NCBI GenBank assembly: GCA_040754475.1
Contig: JBFMCN010000007.1
Span: forward strand, 1-64,000
Length of the DNA stretch: 64,000 nucleotides
From: JAJPHY01 sp040754475
Lineage (GTDB): Bacteria > Actinomycetota > UBA4738 > HRBIN12
Direction: 5' to 3'
Shown here: in pieces, positions 17,966 through 26,144 of the stretch
Numbering within the stretch: the first letter of the stretch is position 1
Layout: each line of letters starts with the position of its first letter
Translations under genes and position numbers: made by a program
Notes under the pieces: model-generated
The model's database searches: none
Told to the model about the DNA's origin: nothing
The model's input: only the letters and a program-made list of their open reading frames with translations

Positions 17966-18213
17966 CGTCTCCTAACAGGGAAGGATCCGGGGGGAAGGCG
18001 CCCTTGACAACCTCGCCGCCAATCTTGCCCGAGGGGTCTCCCACGAGGCAACGGGCCGTTTGGGGGAACTTCCCTGGCCCGAAAGGGTGATAGCCGTGCT
18101 GGCCGGATGGCTCTTCAGTTCGGCGCCCGTCGTTCCGACGCTGCTTCCTGGGGCCGTTCACGTGCACCGATCCGTGCTCGGGGGGCGCTTCCGGGCGAAT
18201 GAGGGGGCAGGGG

Positions 18214-18219
18214 TATACT
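18214..18219 (+). promoter_or_regulatory. Putative clpC -10 element (TATACT)
   Basis: TATACT is a near-consensus -10 hexamer about 130 bases before the clpC ATG. Upstream sequence at -35 distance (around CTTCCG, 18189) is a poor match to TTGACA, so an alternative sigma factor or activator cannot be excluded. Confidence 0.45.
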
Positions 18220-18229
18220 GGCTTGCGTG

Positions 18230-18267
18230 GGGCGCTTCGGGGCGCGGAGAGCGCCGTTGAAGCGCCC
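18230..18267 (+). promoter_or_regulatory. Hairpin in the clpC 5' leader
   Basis: The arms GGGCGCTTC and GAAGCGCCC pair perfectly over nine bases. Inside them GGCGC and GCGCC form a second five-base stem around GGAGA. The hairpin would start about ten bases after the predicted transcription start and lies 80 bases before the clpC start codon. It has no T-run, so it looks like a leader or mRNA-stability structure and not a terminator. Confidence 0.5.
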
Positions 18268-18347
18268 GACCCGCCTCGGGGGGAGGACGTGGTCCAGCGA
18301 TCCCCGAGACGCCTGAGCAGGCGGGCATAGGCCCGGAGGACGCTTAC

Positions 18348-20828
18348 ATGTTCGAACGCTTCACCGACCGGGCTAGGCGGGTCGTGGTCCTCGCTCAGGA
18401 AGAGGCGAGGATGCTCAACCACAACTACATCGGGACCGAGCACATCCTGCTCGGTCTCATCCACGAGGGTGAGGGAGTCGCCGCCAAGGCCCTGGAGTCG
18501 CTGAACATCTCCCTCGAGGGCGTCCGCCAACAGGTGGAGGAGATCATCGGGCAGGGGCAGGCCGCGCCCACGGGGCACATCCCGTTCACCCCGCGGGCCA
18601 AGAAGGTTCTGGAGCTGTCGCTCCGGGAGGCGCTCCAGCTCGGCCACAACTACATCGGCACCGAGCACATCCTGCTCGGCCTCATCCGCGAGGGTGAAGG
18701 CGTCGCCGCACAGGTCCTCCAGAAGCTTGGCGCGGACCTGAATCGCGTCCGCCAAACGGTTATCCAGCTCCTGTCCGGATACACGGGGGGCAAGGAGCAG
18801 ACCCCAGCCGAGCAGGGCGGCCAGGGGCAGGGATCGGCGGTGCTGGACCAGTTCGGGCGCAACCTCACCCAGCTGGCCCGTGAGCAGAAGCTGGACCCGG
18901 TGATCGGCCGTGAGAAGGAGATCGAGCGGGTCATGCAGGTGCTGTCTCGGCGTACCAAGAACAACCCCGTCTTGATCGGCGACCCGGGCGTGGGCAAGAC
19001 GGCCATCGTCGAGGGCCTGGCGCAGAACATCGTGAAGGGCGAGGTTCCCGAAACCCTCAAAGGCAAGCAGATCTACACGCTCGATCTGGGCGCTCTGGTG
19101 GCGGGGTCGCGTTACCGCGGCGACTTCGAGGAGCGTCTGAAGAAGGTCCTGAAGGAGATCCGTACGCGCGGCGACATCGTGCTGTTCATCGACGAGCTGC
19201 ACACGCTCGTTGGTGCCGGCGCTGCCGAGGGCGCGATAGACGCGGCCAGCATCCTGAAGCCGATGCTCGCGCGCGGCGAGCTCCAGACGATCGGCGCGAC
19301 GACGCGCGACGAGTACCGAAAGCATCTCGAGAAGGACGCGGCCCTCGAGCGCCGGTTCCAGCCGATCAACGTAGAGGAGCCCACGGTCGCCCACACCATC
19401 GAGATCCTCAAGGGGCTCAGGGATCGGTACGAGGCGCACCACCGCGTCTCCTTCACGGACGATGCGCTCGTGGCGGCCGCGAACCTGTCCGATCGGTACA
19501 TCTCCGACCGCTTCCTTCCCGACAAGGCGATCGACTTGATCGACGAGGCCGGATCGCGTATGCGGATCCGAAGGATGACGGCGCCGCCGGACGTTCGGGA
19601 GGTCGACGAGAAGATCGCCGAAGTCCTGCTGAGGAAGGAGTCGGCGATCGACTCGCAGGACTTCGAACGTGCGGCGTCGCTCCGGGACGAGGAACGTCAG
19701 CTACGCGAGGAGCGCGGCCGCCGGGAGCGGGAGTGGAAGGCCGGCGAGATGGACATCCTCTCGGAAGTCGACGAGGAGGAGATCGCGGAGGTTCTTTCCA
19801 CCTGGACCGGCATCCCCGTGTTCAAGCTCACCGAGGAGGAGACGGAGAAGCTGCTCCGTATGGAAGACGAGCTCCACAAGCGCATCATCAGCCAGAACGA
19901 GTCGATCGTCGCCGTCTCGAAGGCGATCCGCCGCACGCGGGCGGGCCTGAAGGACCCAAAGCGGCCCTCGGGCTCGTTCGTCTTCCTCGGACCTTCGGGC
20001 GTCGGCAAGACCGAGCTGTCCAAGGCGCTGGCCGAGTTCCTCTTCGGCGACGAGGACGCCCTGATCCAGCTGGACATGTCGGAGTACATGGAGAAGCACA
20101 CGGTCAGTAGGCTGATCGGCTCGCCACCCGGCTACGTCGGCTACGAGGAAGGCGGCCAGCTCACGGAGGCCGTGCGGCGCAAGCCCTTCAGCGTGGTCCT
20201 GTTCGACGAGATCGAGAAGGCCCATCCGGACGTGTTCAACACGCTGCTGCAGATCCTCGAGGACGGGCACCTGACCGACGCCCAGGGCCACAGGGTCGAC
20301 TTCAAGAACACGATCATCATCATGACCTCCAACCTGGGAACCCGAGACATCCAGAAGGGGACGGCCATCGGGTTTGCGGCCAGACCGGACGAGAAGGTGT
20401 CCTACGACAAGATGAAGGAGAGGGTCATGGAGGAGCTGAAGCGCTCCTTCAGGCCCGAATTCCTGAACCGGATCGATGAGGTCATCGTGTTTCACTCGCT
20501 CACGCAAGAGGACGTGAAGCAGATCGTCGACCTCATGACGAGACGCGTTCGCGACCAACTCAGGGCCAAGGACCTCGACATCGAGCTGACCGACGCCGCC
20601 AAGACACTGCTCGCCGAGAAGGGCTACGACCCGGCCCTCGGCGCGAGGCCGCTGCGCCGCACGATCCAGCGGATGGTCGAGGACCCGCTGTCCGAGAAGC
20701 TCCTGTGGAAGGAGTTCCGAGCCGGCCAGACCGTCATCGTCGACGCACAGGACGGAGAGATCGTCTTCGAGGTGCCTTCCCCGCCCGACACGCCGCCTGT
20801 GGAGCTCGCAGGTTCCTCCGAGAGCTAG
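18348..20828 (+). CDS. clpC: Clp protease ATP-binding subunit ClpC
   Basis: A AAA+ unfoldase of 826 residues that feeds proteins to ClpP. It has two N-terminal Clp-N repeats (each with HNYIGTEHILLGLI), a first AAA module with GDPGVGKT near 211-218, a UVR-like middle domain (SQDFERAASLRDEERQLREE), a second AAA module with GPSGVGKT near 548-555, and a C-terminal D2-small domain (GARPLRRTIQRMVEDPLSEK). The length matches mycobacterial ClpC1. GGAGG lies eight bases before the ATG. clpP and adaptor genes are not in this window. Confidence 0.96.
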   Translation: MFERFTDRARRVVVLAQEEARMLNHNYIGTEHILLGLIHEGEGVAAKALESLNISLEGVRQQVEEIIGQGQAAPTGHIPFTPRAKKVLELSLREALQLGHNYIGTEHILLGLIREGEGVAAQVLQKLGADLNRVRQTVIQLLSGYTGGKEQTPAEQGGQGQGSAVLDQFGRNLTQLAREQKLDPVIGREKEIERVMQVLSRRTKNNPVLIGDPGVGKTAIVEGLAQNIVKGEVPETLKGKQIYTLDLGALVAGSRYRGDFEERLKKVLKEIRTRGDIVLFIDELHTLVGAGAAEGAIDAASILKPMLARGELQTIGATTRDEYRKHLEKDAALERRFQPINVEEPTVAHTIEILKGLRDRYEAHHRVSFTDDALVAAANLSDRYISDRFLPDKAIDLIDEAGSRMRIRRMTAPPDVREVDEKIAEVLLRKESAIDSQDFERAASLRDEERQLREERGRREREWKAGEMDILSEVDEEEIAEVLSTWTGIPVFKLTEEETEKLLRMEDELHKRIISQNESIVAVSKAIRRTRAGLKDPKRPSGSFVFLGPSGVGKTELSKALAEFLFGDEDALIQLDMSEYMEKHTVSRLIGSPPGYVGYEEGGQLTEAVRRKPFSVVLFDEIEKAHPDVFNTLLQILEDGHLTDAQGHRVDFKNTIIIMTSNLGTRDIQKGTAIGFAARPDEKVSYDKMKERVMEELKRSFRPEFLNRIDEVIVFHSLTQEDVKQIVDLMTRRVRDQLRAKDLDIELTDAAKTLLAEKGYDPALGARPLRRTIQRMVEDPLSEKLLWKEFRAGQTVIVDAQDGEIVFEVPSPPDTPPVELAGSSES

Positions 20829-20897
20829 GGCGAATCGGGTCCGCGACCCGTCACAAGGGTTTCGAGCCGGTCGAATCCTGATTGCTGAAGTCGAAGC

Positions 20898-21089
20898 TCA
20901 GGCGGGGAGCATCCGGAGCTCGGCGCCCGTGAGACGGGTCGTCCCGGGCGCCAACCGGAGCCCGGCCATCCCGATGGGGCCCGCGATCCAAGTCCCCTGC
21001 TCGAGCACCTCGACCTTCAAGGCGCCTTCGTCAGACTCTGTGATCCGGAGGGTCCGGCCCTTTGCGGTGCGGTAAACGCCGTGCGTCAT
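20898..21089 (-). CDS. Small conserved-looking protein, function unknown
   Basis: A 63-residue protein (starting MTHGVYRTAKGRTLRI) predicted to be mostly beta strand, with no membrane segment or cysteine. I do not recognise a family. Support for a real gene is the TAGACT hexamer (21098-21103 on the minus strand), which ends eight bases before the ATG, the same leaderless layout as many neighbours, and a GGTGG between them. It lies between clpC and carD on the opposite strand. Confidence 0.55.
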   Translation of the reverse strand: MTHGVYRTAKGRTLRITESDEGALKVEVLEQGTWIAGPIGMAGLRLAPGTTRLTGAELRMLPA

Positions 21090-21405
21090 GCGCCACCAGT
21101 CTACGCTCTGCGGCGCGCGCCCTCCAGGCTCGACCGCTCGCCGCCCCTCGTTCCGGTCGGTGGTGGTGCCCAACGGCGCCCGCACCCAGCCAGAACTGGG
21201 TCCGCGATGCCGTCGGATGGGCCCTCAGAGGCTCTCGCGGAGTGTGCTGGGGCCGGTCGGCCTAGGGCCGTCGAACAGGCAAGACGGGCCGCAAGTCGGC
21301 CAAAAGGGGCCTCTGACCAGCACTTTTGACTTGCGGGTGGTAAGTCGAGCGTGCTATCTTTGCGGGTGGCTTCGGCCAATTCGCTTCCGATCGCAGGGGG
21401 CTTGT
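21090..21405. other. 316-base region between the small gene and carD
   Basis: This stretch holds the -10 of the small minus-strand gene at its left end and the carD promoter at its right end. In between is a weak hairpin (ACCCAG/CTGGGT near 21187-21204). Open frames running through it in the plus direction are upstream extensions of carD without protein-like sequence. Confidence 0.5.
21331..21360 (+). promoter_or_regulatory. Putative carD promoter
   Basis: TTGCGG (21331-21336) and TATCTT (21355-21360) are separated by 18 bases, a fair sigma-70-type match. The resulting transcript would carry a leader of about 40 bases ending in AGGGGG before the GTG start. A TTGACT at 21326 is too far from the -10 (23 bases) to be the -35. 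Confidence 0.45.
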
Positions 21406-21915
21406 GTGTTCCGCAAAGGCGACACGGTCGTACACCCGGAGCATGGCGCAGCAGTCATCGAAGAACTAAGGGAACGCGAGATCCTCGGCGAGAAGCGGCA
21501 GTACTTCGTCCTTCGCGTCGCGTACGGCGATCTTACGCTCATGGTCCCCGTCGACAGCACGGAGGAGGTCGGGCTCCGCGAGGTCGTCGGCAAGAACGAG
21601 GTCAAGAAGGTACTGGACGTCCTTCGGCAGGACGAATCGAAGATGGCGGCCAATTGGAGCCGTCGCTTCAAGAACAACATCGAGAAGCTCCGGTCCGGCG
21701 ACATCTACCAGGTCGCGGAAGTAGTCCGGAACCTCTCCATCCGCGAACGCGAGCGGGGCCTGTCGGCAGGCGAGAAGCGCATGATCACCAAGGCCCGGCA
21801 GATCCTTGTCTCCGAACTCACGTACGCGACCGGTGGCACCGAGGAGAAGGCCGAGGCCATGATCGACAAGGTGCTCGAGGAGTCTCACCGGTCGCGAGTG
21901 CTCCAAGGCGCTTAG
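21406..21915 (+). CDS. carD: CarD family transcriptional regulator
   Basis: CarD (169 residues) binds the RNA polymerase beta subunit and stabilises open complexes, mainly at rRNA and housekeeping promoters. The N-terminal Tudor-like RNAP-interacting domain is FRKGDTVVHPEHGAAVIEEL. The C-terminal helical DNA-binding part includes the conserved Trp (NWSRRFKNN) that wedges into the upstream edge of the bubble. The start is the GTG at 21406 after AGGGGG. In mycobacteria carD is also next to ispD-ispF, as here. Confidence 0.95.
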   Translation: MFRKGDTVVHPEHGAAVIEELREREILGEKRQYFVLRVAYGDLTLMVPVDSTEEVGLREVVGKNEVKKVLDVLRQDESKMAANWSRRFKNNIEKLRSGDIYQVAEVVRNLSIRERERGLSAGEKRMITKARQILVSELTYATGGTEEKAEAMIDKVLEESHRSRVLQGA

Positions 21916-21963
21916 GAGAAGCCAGGCCATATCACGGCGGGAGCGCCCGAGCCGACGGCGCCG

Positions 21964-23079
21964 ATGCTTGCGCGGGCGCGCGTCAAGAGTCACGGTAGGC
22001 GGGTGAGCGGTTCAAGCGAAGAGCATCAGCCGATTCCCCGCGGGCGACTCGTCGAGTTCGTGCGCCTGATCTTCGTCGTGCTGTTCGCTGCCGGCGGCTA
22101 CACGATCGCGACCAGGACCTCCCACCCCAGCACGACGACCAGCACGCTGCTCGGCGTTGTCCTGGGCTCGGGGACCGGATTCGTGCTCGGGGGGATCCTG
22201 GGGCGACAGACCGCGGTAGCCGTCAATGAGATGGAGCGTGAGTTCCGGCGTGTCTCGGCAGCCGAGCTGGTGGCCGGTGTCGCCGGCCTTCTGATCGGAC
22301 TCGCGCTCGCGGCGCTCATCAGCGTCCCCGTGTTCCGGTTGCCGCCACTCACAGCCTGGACGACGGTGGGCTTCGTGTACGTCACCCTCTCGTATCTCGG
22401 GTACCGAGTCGGGCGTACCAAGCACGTGGAGCTGTTCGGGTTGATCGGATTGAAGCCCCGTGCTGCGGGCGCGGGAGGCGGAGAGATCGTAGTCGTCGAC
22501 ACGAGCGCGTTGATCGACGGCCGCGTGGTCTCGCTCGTTGAGACGGGGTTCATCACGGGCGATCTGCTCATCCACTCCGGCGTGCTCAAGGAGCTCCAGG
22601 CGATTGCCGACTCGTCGGATCCCAAGCGGCGAGCCAGGGGTCGCCGGGGACTCGAGGCCGTCACGGAGCTTCAACACGCACCTACGGTGCAGGTGCACTT
22701 GGTGGAAGAGGAGGGCGTGAGGGATGTAGACGCGGCTCTTGTTCGTCTGGCACGGGACCGCGGAGCCGCCCTCATCACGGCCGACTACAACCTGGCGAAG
22801 GTAGCGGAGGCGCTCTCGGTGCCCGTCCCGCACCTGAACGAGCTTGCGGCCGCGTTCCGTCTACCGGTCGGTCCCGGCGACGAGCTCACGGTCGAGCTGG
22901 TCAAGGAGGGGCGGGAGCACGGCCAGGCGATCGGCTACCTGGAGGACGGGACGATGGTCGTTGTCGAGGAAGCCCGCGAGCAGATCGGCTCCCAGGTGCC
23001 GGTCGTCGCGAGGAACGTGATCCAGACGGCCACCGGCCGTATGGTCTTCGCCTCGCTGTCGGGGTCGGAGTCTCCGTGA
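21964..23079 (+). CDS. Membrane PIN/TRAM domain protein (YacL-like)
   Basis: A 371-residue protein of the YacL family. The N-terminal part has about four membrane helices (roughly 30-150). A PIN nuclease-like domain follows, with VVVDTSALIDGRV, an acidic ADYNLAK segment and SGVLKELQ. The C-terminal TRAM domain (VKEGREHGQAIGYLEDGTMVVVEEA) is an RNA-binding fold. The family's role is not firmly known; RNA processing at the membrane is inferred. The start could instead be the GTG at 22003, 13 codons downstream. The gene overlaps ispD by four bases, as in other actinobacteria. Confidence 0.88.
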   Translation: MLARARVKSHGRRVSGSSEEHQPIPRGRLVEFVRLIFVVLFAAGGYTIATRTSHPSTTTSTLLGVVLGSGTGFVLGGILGRQTAVAVNEMEREFRRVSAAELVAGVAGLLIGLALAALISVPVFRLPPLTAWTTVGFVYVTLSYLGYRVGRTKHVELFGLIGLKPRAAGAGGGEIVVVDTSALIDGRVVSLVETGFITGDLLIHSGVLKELQAIADSSDPKRRARGRRGLEAVTELQHAPTVQVHLVEEEGVRDVDAALVRLARDRGAALITADYNLAKVAEALSVPVPHLNELAAAFRLPVGPGDELTVELVKEGREHGQAIGYLEDGTMVVVEEAREQIGSQVPVVARNVIQTATGRMVFASLSGSESP

Positions 23080-23762
23080 CGAACGGTGTCGTCGCCATCG
23101 TCCTTGCGGCGGGATCCGGCGAGCGGTTGGGAGGGGCGACGCCCAAGGCCTTCGTGACCCTCGCCGGCCGACCGATCCTCGCCCGCGCCGCGCAGGCGGT
23201 GCTCTCCTGCGAAAAGGTGTCCACCGTGGTGGCGGCGGTTCCCCCGGGGCTGGAGGGCCTTGCGAGCTCGATGCTCGAGGACATCGGCCCCCACGTCATT
23301 GTGACGGGGGGCCCGAGCCGTCAGGCGTCGGTGCGGGCCGCGCTCGCGGCTGTGCCCGGGGACGTCACAGCCATCGTGTGCCACGACGCGGCGCGGCCGT
23401 TCGCCCGTCCCGAGCTGTTTTCCACGGTGCTCGCTGCGCTGCCCGGTGCGGATGGGGTGATCCCCGTCGTACCGGTCCCGGACACCGTCAAGCGGATCAG
23501 GGACGGCTTCGTGGTCTCGACGGAAGCGCGCGATGGTCTTGCGCTCGCCCAGACGCCCCAAGCGTTCGTGGCAGACCTGCTGCGCGACGCGCATCAGAGG
23601 GCGGCCGAGGCGGGCCTCGATCTGACCGACGACGCGGCCATCATGGAATGGGCCGGGTACCGCATCCGCGCGGTGCCCGGCGAGTCGACGAACCTGAAGA
23701 TCACCACGCAGGACGATCTCGCCTGGGCCGAGCTGCACGCAGGGGCGCTGACGAGTGGCTGA
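23076..23762 (+). CDS. ispD: 2-C-methyl-D-erythritol 4-phosphate cytidylyltransferase
   Basis: IspD (228 residues) makes CDP-methylerythritol from CTP and MEP in the non-mevalonate isoprenoid pathway. The CTP-binding loop VLAAGSGERLGGATPKAF is present, followed by GGPSRQASVRAAL, CHDAARPF and the C-terminal ESTNLKITTQDDL. The GTG start overlaps the PIN/TRAM stop (GTGA), and its end overlaps ispF by eight bases. Confidence 0.95.
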   Translation: MTNGVVAIVLAAGSGERLGGATPKAFVTLAGRPILARAAQAVLSCEKVSTVVAAVPPGLEGLASSMLEDIGPHVIVTGGPSRQASVRAALAAVPGDVTAIVCHDAARPFARPELFSTVLAALPGADGVIPVVPVPDTVKRIRDGFVVSTEARDGLALAQTPQAFVADLLRDAHQRAAEAGLDLTDDAAIMEWAGYRIRAVPGESTNLKITTQDDLAWAELHAGALTSG

Positions 23763-24228
23763 GCAGCGGTTCGGCCTGGGCTTCGACGTCCACGACTTCG
23801 GCACCGGCGGGACGCTGCGCCTTGGCGGCGTGGTCTTCGACGGGATCCCGAGGCTGGCCGGGCACTCGGACGGTGACGTGGTCTGCCACGCCGTCGCCGA
23901 TGCTCTCCTGGGCGCGGCGGGGCTGGGGGACATCGGCGAGCACTTCCCCGACGCCGATGCCGCGGTAGCGGGGATCCTGGGAATGGAGCTCCTCGGGCAG
24001 ACCGTTGCCCTGATCCGGGCCCAGGGTCTGATGGCGTGGTCGGCAGACGCGACCGTGATCGCCGAGCAGCCGGCCATCGCGCCGCACCGTGACGCGATGC
24101 GGAACAGCCTCGCCGCGACCCTCGGAGTCCCAGTTGAGCGGGTGTCGGTCAAGGCGACGCGGCCCGAGGGGCTCGGGCTCTCCGGCGGCATCGGGTGCAT
24201 CGCGCTGGCCGTCCTGTCGGTCGCGTGA
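23755..24228 (+). CDS. ispF: 2-C-methyl-D-erythritol 2,4-cyclodiphosphate synthase
   Basis: IspF (157 residues) cyclises CDP-ME 2-phosphate to MEcPP, releasing CMP. The zinc ligands are in GFDVHDF and LAGHSDGDV, and the family core ADALLGAAGLGDIGEHFPD is intact, as is the C-terminal KATRPEGLGLSGG. It is coupled to ispD by overlap, and its stop overlaps the next gene start. IspE, needed between IspD and IspF, is not in this window. Confidence 0.95.
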   Translation: MAEQRFGLGFDVHDFGTGGTLRLGGVVFDGIPRLAGHSDGDVVCHAVADALLGAAGLGDIGEHFPDADAAVAGILGMELLGQTVALIRAQGLMAWSADATVIAEQPAIAPHRDAMRNSLAATLGVPVERVSVKATRPEGLGLSGGIGCIALAVLSVA

Positions 24229-24962
24229 GCCGTTCGAGCGAGGGGATCGTCGCAGGCCGTCGTGCCGCCGTCGAAGCGGTTCGGGCGGGGAGCGCTCGTG
24301 AGGTCCTGGTCGCTGAGGGAGCCCGGCCCACGGAGTCGCTCCGGGGGCTGCTGAGGGCCTGTCGAGAGGCTGGTGTGCCGGTCGCCGAGGTGCCCCGGCA
24401 GTGCCTGGATGCATTCGCCGCAGATCACCGGGGAGTGGTCGTGCGTCTCCGCGATGCGCCGGAGATGGGTGAACGGCAAGTCGCATCGTGGCCGTTCGGC
24501 GACGAAGACGTGGTCGTCGTGCTGGACGGAGTCGTGGATCCGCAGAATCTGGGCGCGGCCGCCCGCTCGGCCGAGGCCGCCGGTGCGGTGATGCTCGTCT
24601 CCCGGCTGCGGCGCGCGGCGGCCCCGTCGCCGGCCGCGATCCGAGCCTCGGCCGGAGCGCTGTTGTACCTGCCGCACGCCCGCGTGGCGAACATCGCGAG
24701 GGTGCTGGCACGGCTGAAGGACGCGGGGTTCTGGGTGGTGGGGCTGGACGAGGATGCGTCGGCGACCGTCTACGCCGGCAGATGTCCGCAAGGAAGGGTG
24801 GCCGTTGTCCTCGGTTCGGAGGGCGAGGGGCTGTCACGCCTGGTTCGAGAGGCCTGCGACACGCTCGTCTCGCTCCCAATGCATGGCCGCGTTGGATCGC
24901 TCAATGCCTCGGCGGCACTTGCGGCGGTTCTCTACGCCTACGTGCTTCCATCGCGCCGTTAG
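24225..24962 (+). CDS. rlmB: TrmH/SpoU-family rRNA 2'-O-methyltransferase (RlmB-like)
   Basis: A 245-residue SPOUT methyltransferase. It has an N-terminal L30e-like substrate-binding domain (GIVAGRRAAVEAVRAG) and a knotted catalytic domain with the three SpoU motifs: LDGVVDPQNLGAAARSAEA, VLGSEGEGLSRLV and LPMHGRVGSLNASAALAAV. The best-known member with this layout is RlmB (G2251 of 23S rRNA); the exact target is not proven. The GTG start overlaps ispF by four bases. In many actinobacteria cysS lies between ispF and this gene; it is missing here. Confidence 0.88.
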   Translation: MSRSSEGIVAGRRAAVEAVRAGSAREVLVAEGARPTESLRGLLRACREAGVPVAEVPRQCLDAFAADHRGVVVRLRDAPEMGERQVASWPFGDEDVVVVLDGVVDPQNLGAAARSAEAAGAVMLVSRLRRAAAPSPAAIRASAGALLYLPHARVANIARVLARLKDAGFWVVGLDEDASATVYAGRCPQGRVAVVLGSEGEGLSRLVREACDTLVSLPMHGRVGSLNASAALAAVLYAYVLPSRR

Positions 24963-24975
24963 ACTCGGCTCGTAG

Positions 24976-25048
24976 GCCGGCGTAGCTCAGTTGGCAGAGC
25001 GAGCGACTTGTAATCGCTAGGTCGTCGGTTCGACTCCGACCGCCGGCT
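24976..25048 (+). tRNA. tRNA-Thr (anticodon UGU)
   Basis: The acceptor arms GCCGGCG and CGCCGGC pair fully. The anticodon stem AGCGA/TCGCT encloses loop CTTGTAA with anticodon TGT for ACA codons. The T-arm is GTCGG TTCGACT CCGAC. CCA is not encoded. It lies 13 bases after the rlmB-like gene. Confidence 0.95.
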
Positions 25049-25085
25049 CGAGCGTCTCGTCTTTGCCCGGCGCGGGGAGGTCGAT

Positions 25086-26027
25086 GTGCGGAGCGTTCGG
25101 AGCAAGGCCGCCGTTGTCGCGTGCGCGCTGCTGGGTGCCGTCCTCGCGTCTCCAGGCGATTCGGCTGCTGCTCCGGTTCCCGAGACCGAATGCCGCCTGT
25201 TCCCCAAGGACAGCATCTGGAACGTTCGGATCGACGGCCTCCCGATCCACCCGAAGAGCGATGTGTGGCTGCGGACGATGGAGGCGTCGACGACCAGCCT
25301 GCATCCGGACTTCGGACCTCCCGACTACGGGCTTCCCTTCGACGTGGTGTCGGATGGGCACAAGACCGTGCGGATCCGCTTCTACTACCCGGACGAGAGC
25401 GACCAGGTGCCGTATCCGTTCGGGCCGAGAACGCCGATCGAGAGCGGCTCCGACCGCCATGCACTAATCGTGAACAAGGACACCTGCACGCTCTACGAGC
25501 TCTACGACGCGGACTGGAACCACGGACGCCCGACCGCCGGCAGCGGCGCCGTGTGGGACCTGTCCTCCAACGCGCTTCGGCCGGACGGCTGGACCTCGGC
25601 GGACGCTGCGGGCCTGCCGATCCTGCCCGGCCTGGTCCGCTACGACGAAGTGGCCGCCGGTTCGATCCGGCACGCGATCCGCTTCACGACGAGGCTGACG
25701 CGGGACTCCCACCTGTGGCCTGCGCGGCACGATGCCGGATGGGCGAACCCGGAGTACCCGCCGATGGGTGCGCGCTTTCGCCTGAAGGCCGGCTTCGACC
25801 TCTCGGGCTTCGGTCCGAAGGCACGGGTCGTCTTGCGCGCGATGAAGCGCTACGGGTTGATCGTCGCCGACAACGGGGCGAACTGGTTCTTCCAGGGCGC
25901 CCAGGATTCCCGGTGGAGGAATCGCCTGCTCGATCAGCTGAAGTCGGTGCCGGCTTCGGCCTTCGAGGCGGTCGACGTGTCGTCCTGCATGGTGGATGCG
26001 GACAGCGGCGAGGCGCGATGCCCATGA
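25086..26027 (+). CDS. Secreted protein of unknown function
   Basis: A 313-residue protein with a clear Sec signal peptide (about residues 1-28, AVVACALLGAVLASPGDSAAA). The mature part begins with CRLFPKDSIWNVRIDGLPIH and is rich in Trp, Tyr, Asp and Pro, typical of an extracellular enzyme or binding protein. It has a short C-terminal disulfide candidate (SSCMVDADSGEARC). I do not recognise a catalytic motif or named family. GGGAGG lies six bases before the GTG start. It follows the tRNA gene and has no obvious operon partner. Confidence 0.65.
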   Translation: MRSVRSKAAVVACALLGAVLASPGDSAAAPVPETECRLFPKDSIWNVRIDGLPIHPKSDVWLRTMEASTTSLHPDFGPPDYGLPFDVVSDGHKTVRIRFYYPDESDQVPYPFGPRTPIESGSDRHALIVNKDTCTLYELYDADWNHGRPTAGSGAVWDLSSNALRPDGWTSADAAGLPILPGLVRYDEVAAGSIRHAIRFTTRLTRDSHLWPARHDAGWANPEYPPMGARFRLKAGFDLSGFGPKARVVLRAMKRYGLIVADNGANWFFQGAQDSRWRNRLLDQLKSVPASAFEAVDVSSCMVDADSGEARCP

Positions 26028-26144
26028 TTGCCCGATCGCAGCCATCGCCGGTTCGGCCGGGAGTCCGCTGCGCAGTCGTCGGGGCCCGTTCCGTGATTCT
26101 CGGAGGGCGGTAGTGTTGGGGGGCGACCCACGAAGGGAGGCGTC

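Larger units (their letters stand above)
17966..18347. other. 382-base intergenic region upstream of clpC
   Basis: There is no convincing gene here. A 66-codon open frame at 18060-18260 has no ribosome site and no recognisable sequence. The region holds the presumed clpC promoter and leader, and the divergent receiver gene must start from its left end. The notable parts are a TATACT hexamer and a long hairpin, listed separately. Confidence 0.6.

Noticed and set aside
18060..18260. 66-codon open frame upstream of clpC
   Set aside because: No ribosome site or -10 hexamer; it overlaps the presumed clpC promoter and leader.
21326..21360. TTGACT as the -35 of carD
   Set aside because: The distance to TATCTT is 23 bases, too long; TTGCGG five bases further on gives 18.
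22935..24791. Minus-strand open frame of 618 codons opposite ispD, ispF and rlmB
   Set aside because: Antisense shadow of three enzymes with intact motifs; composition is not protein-like.
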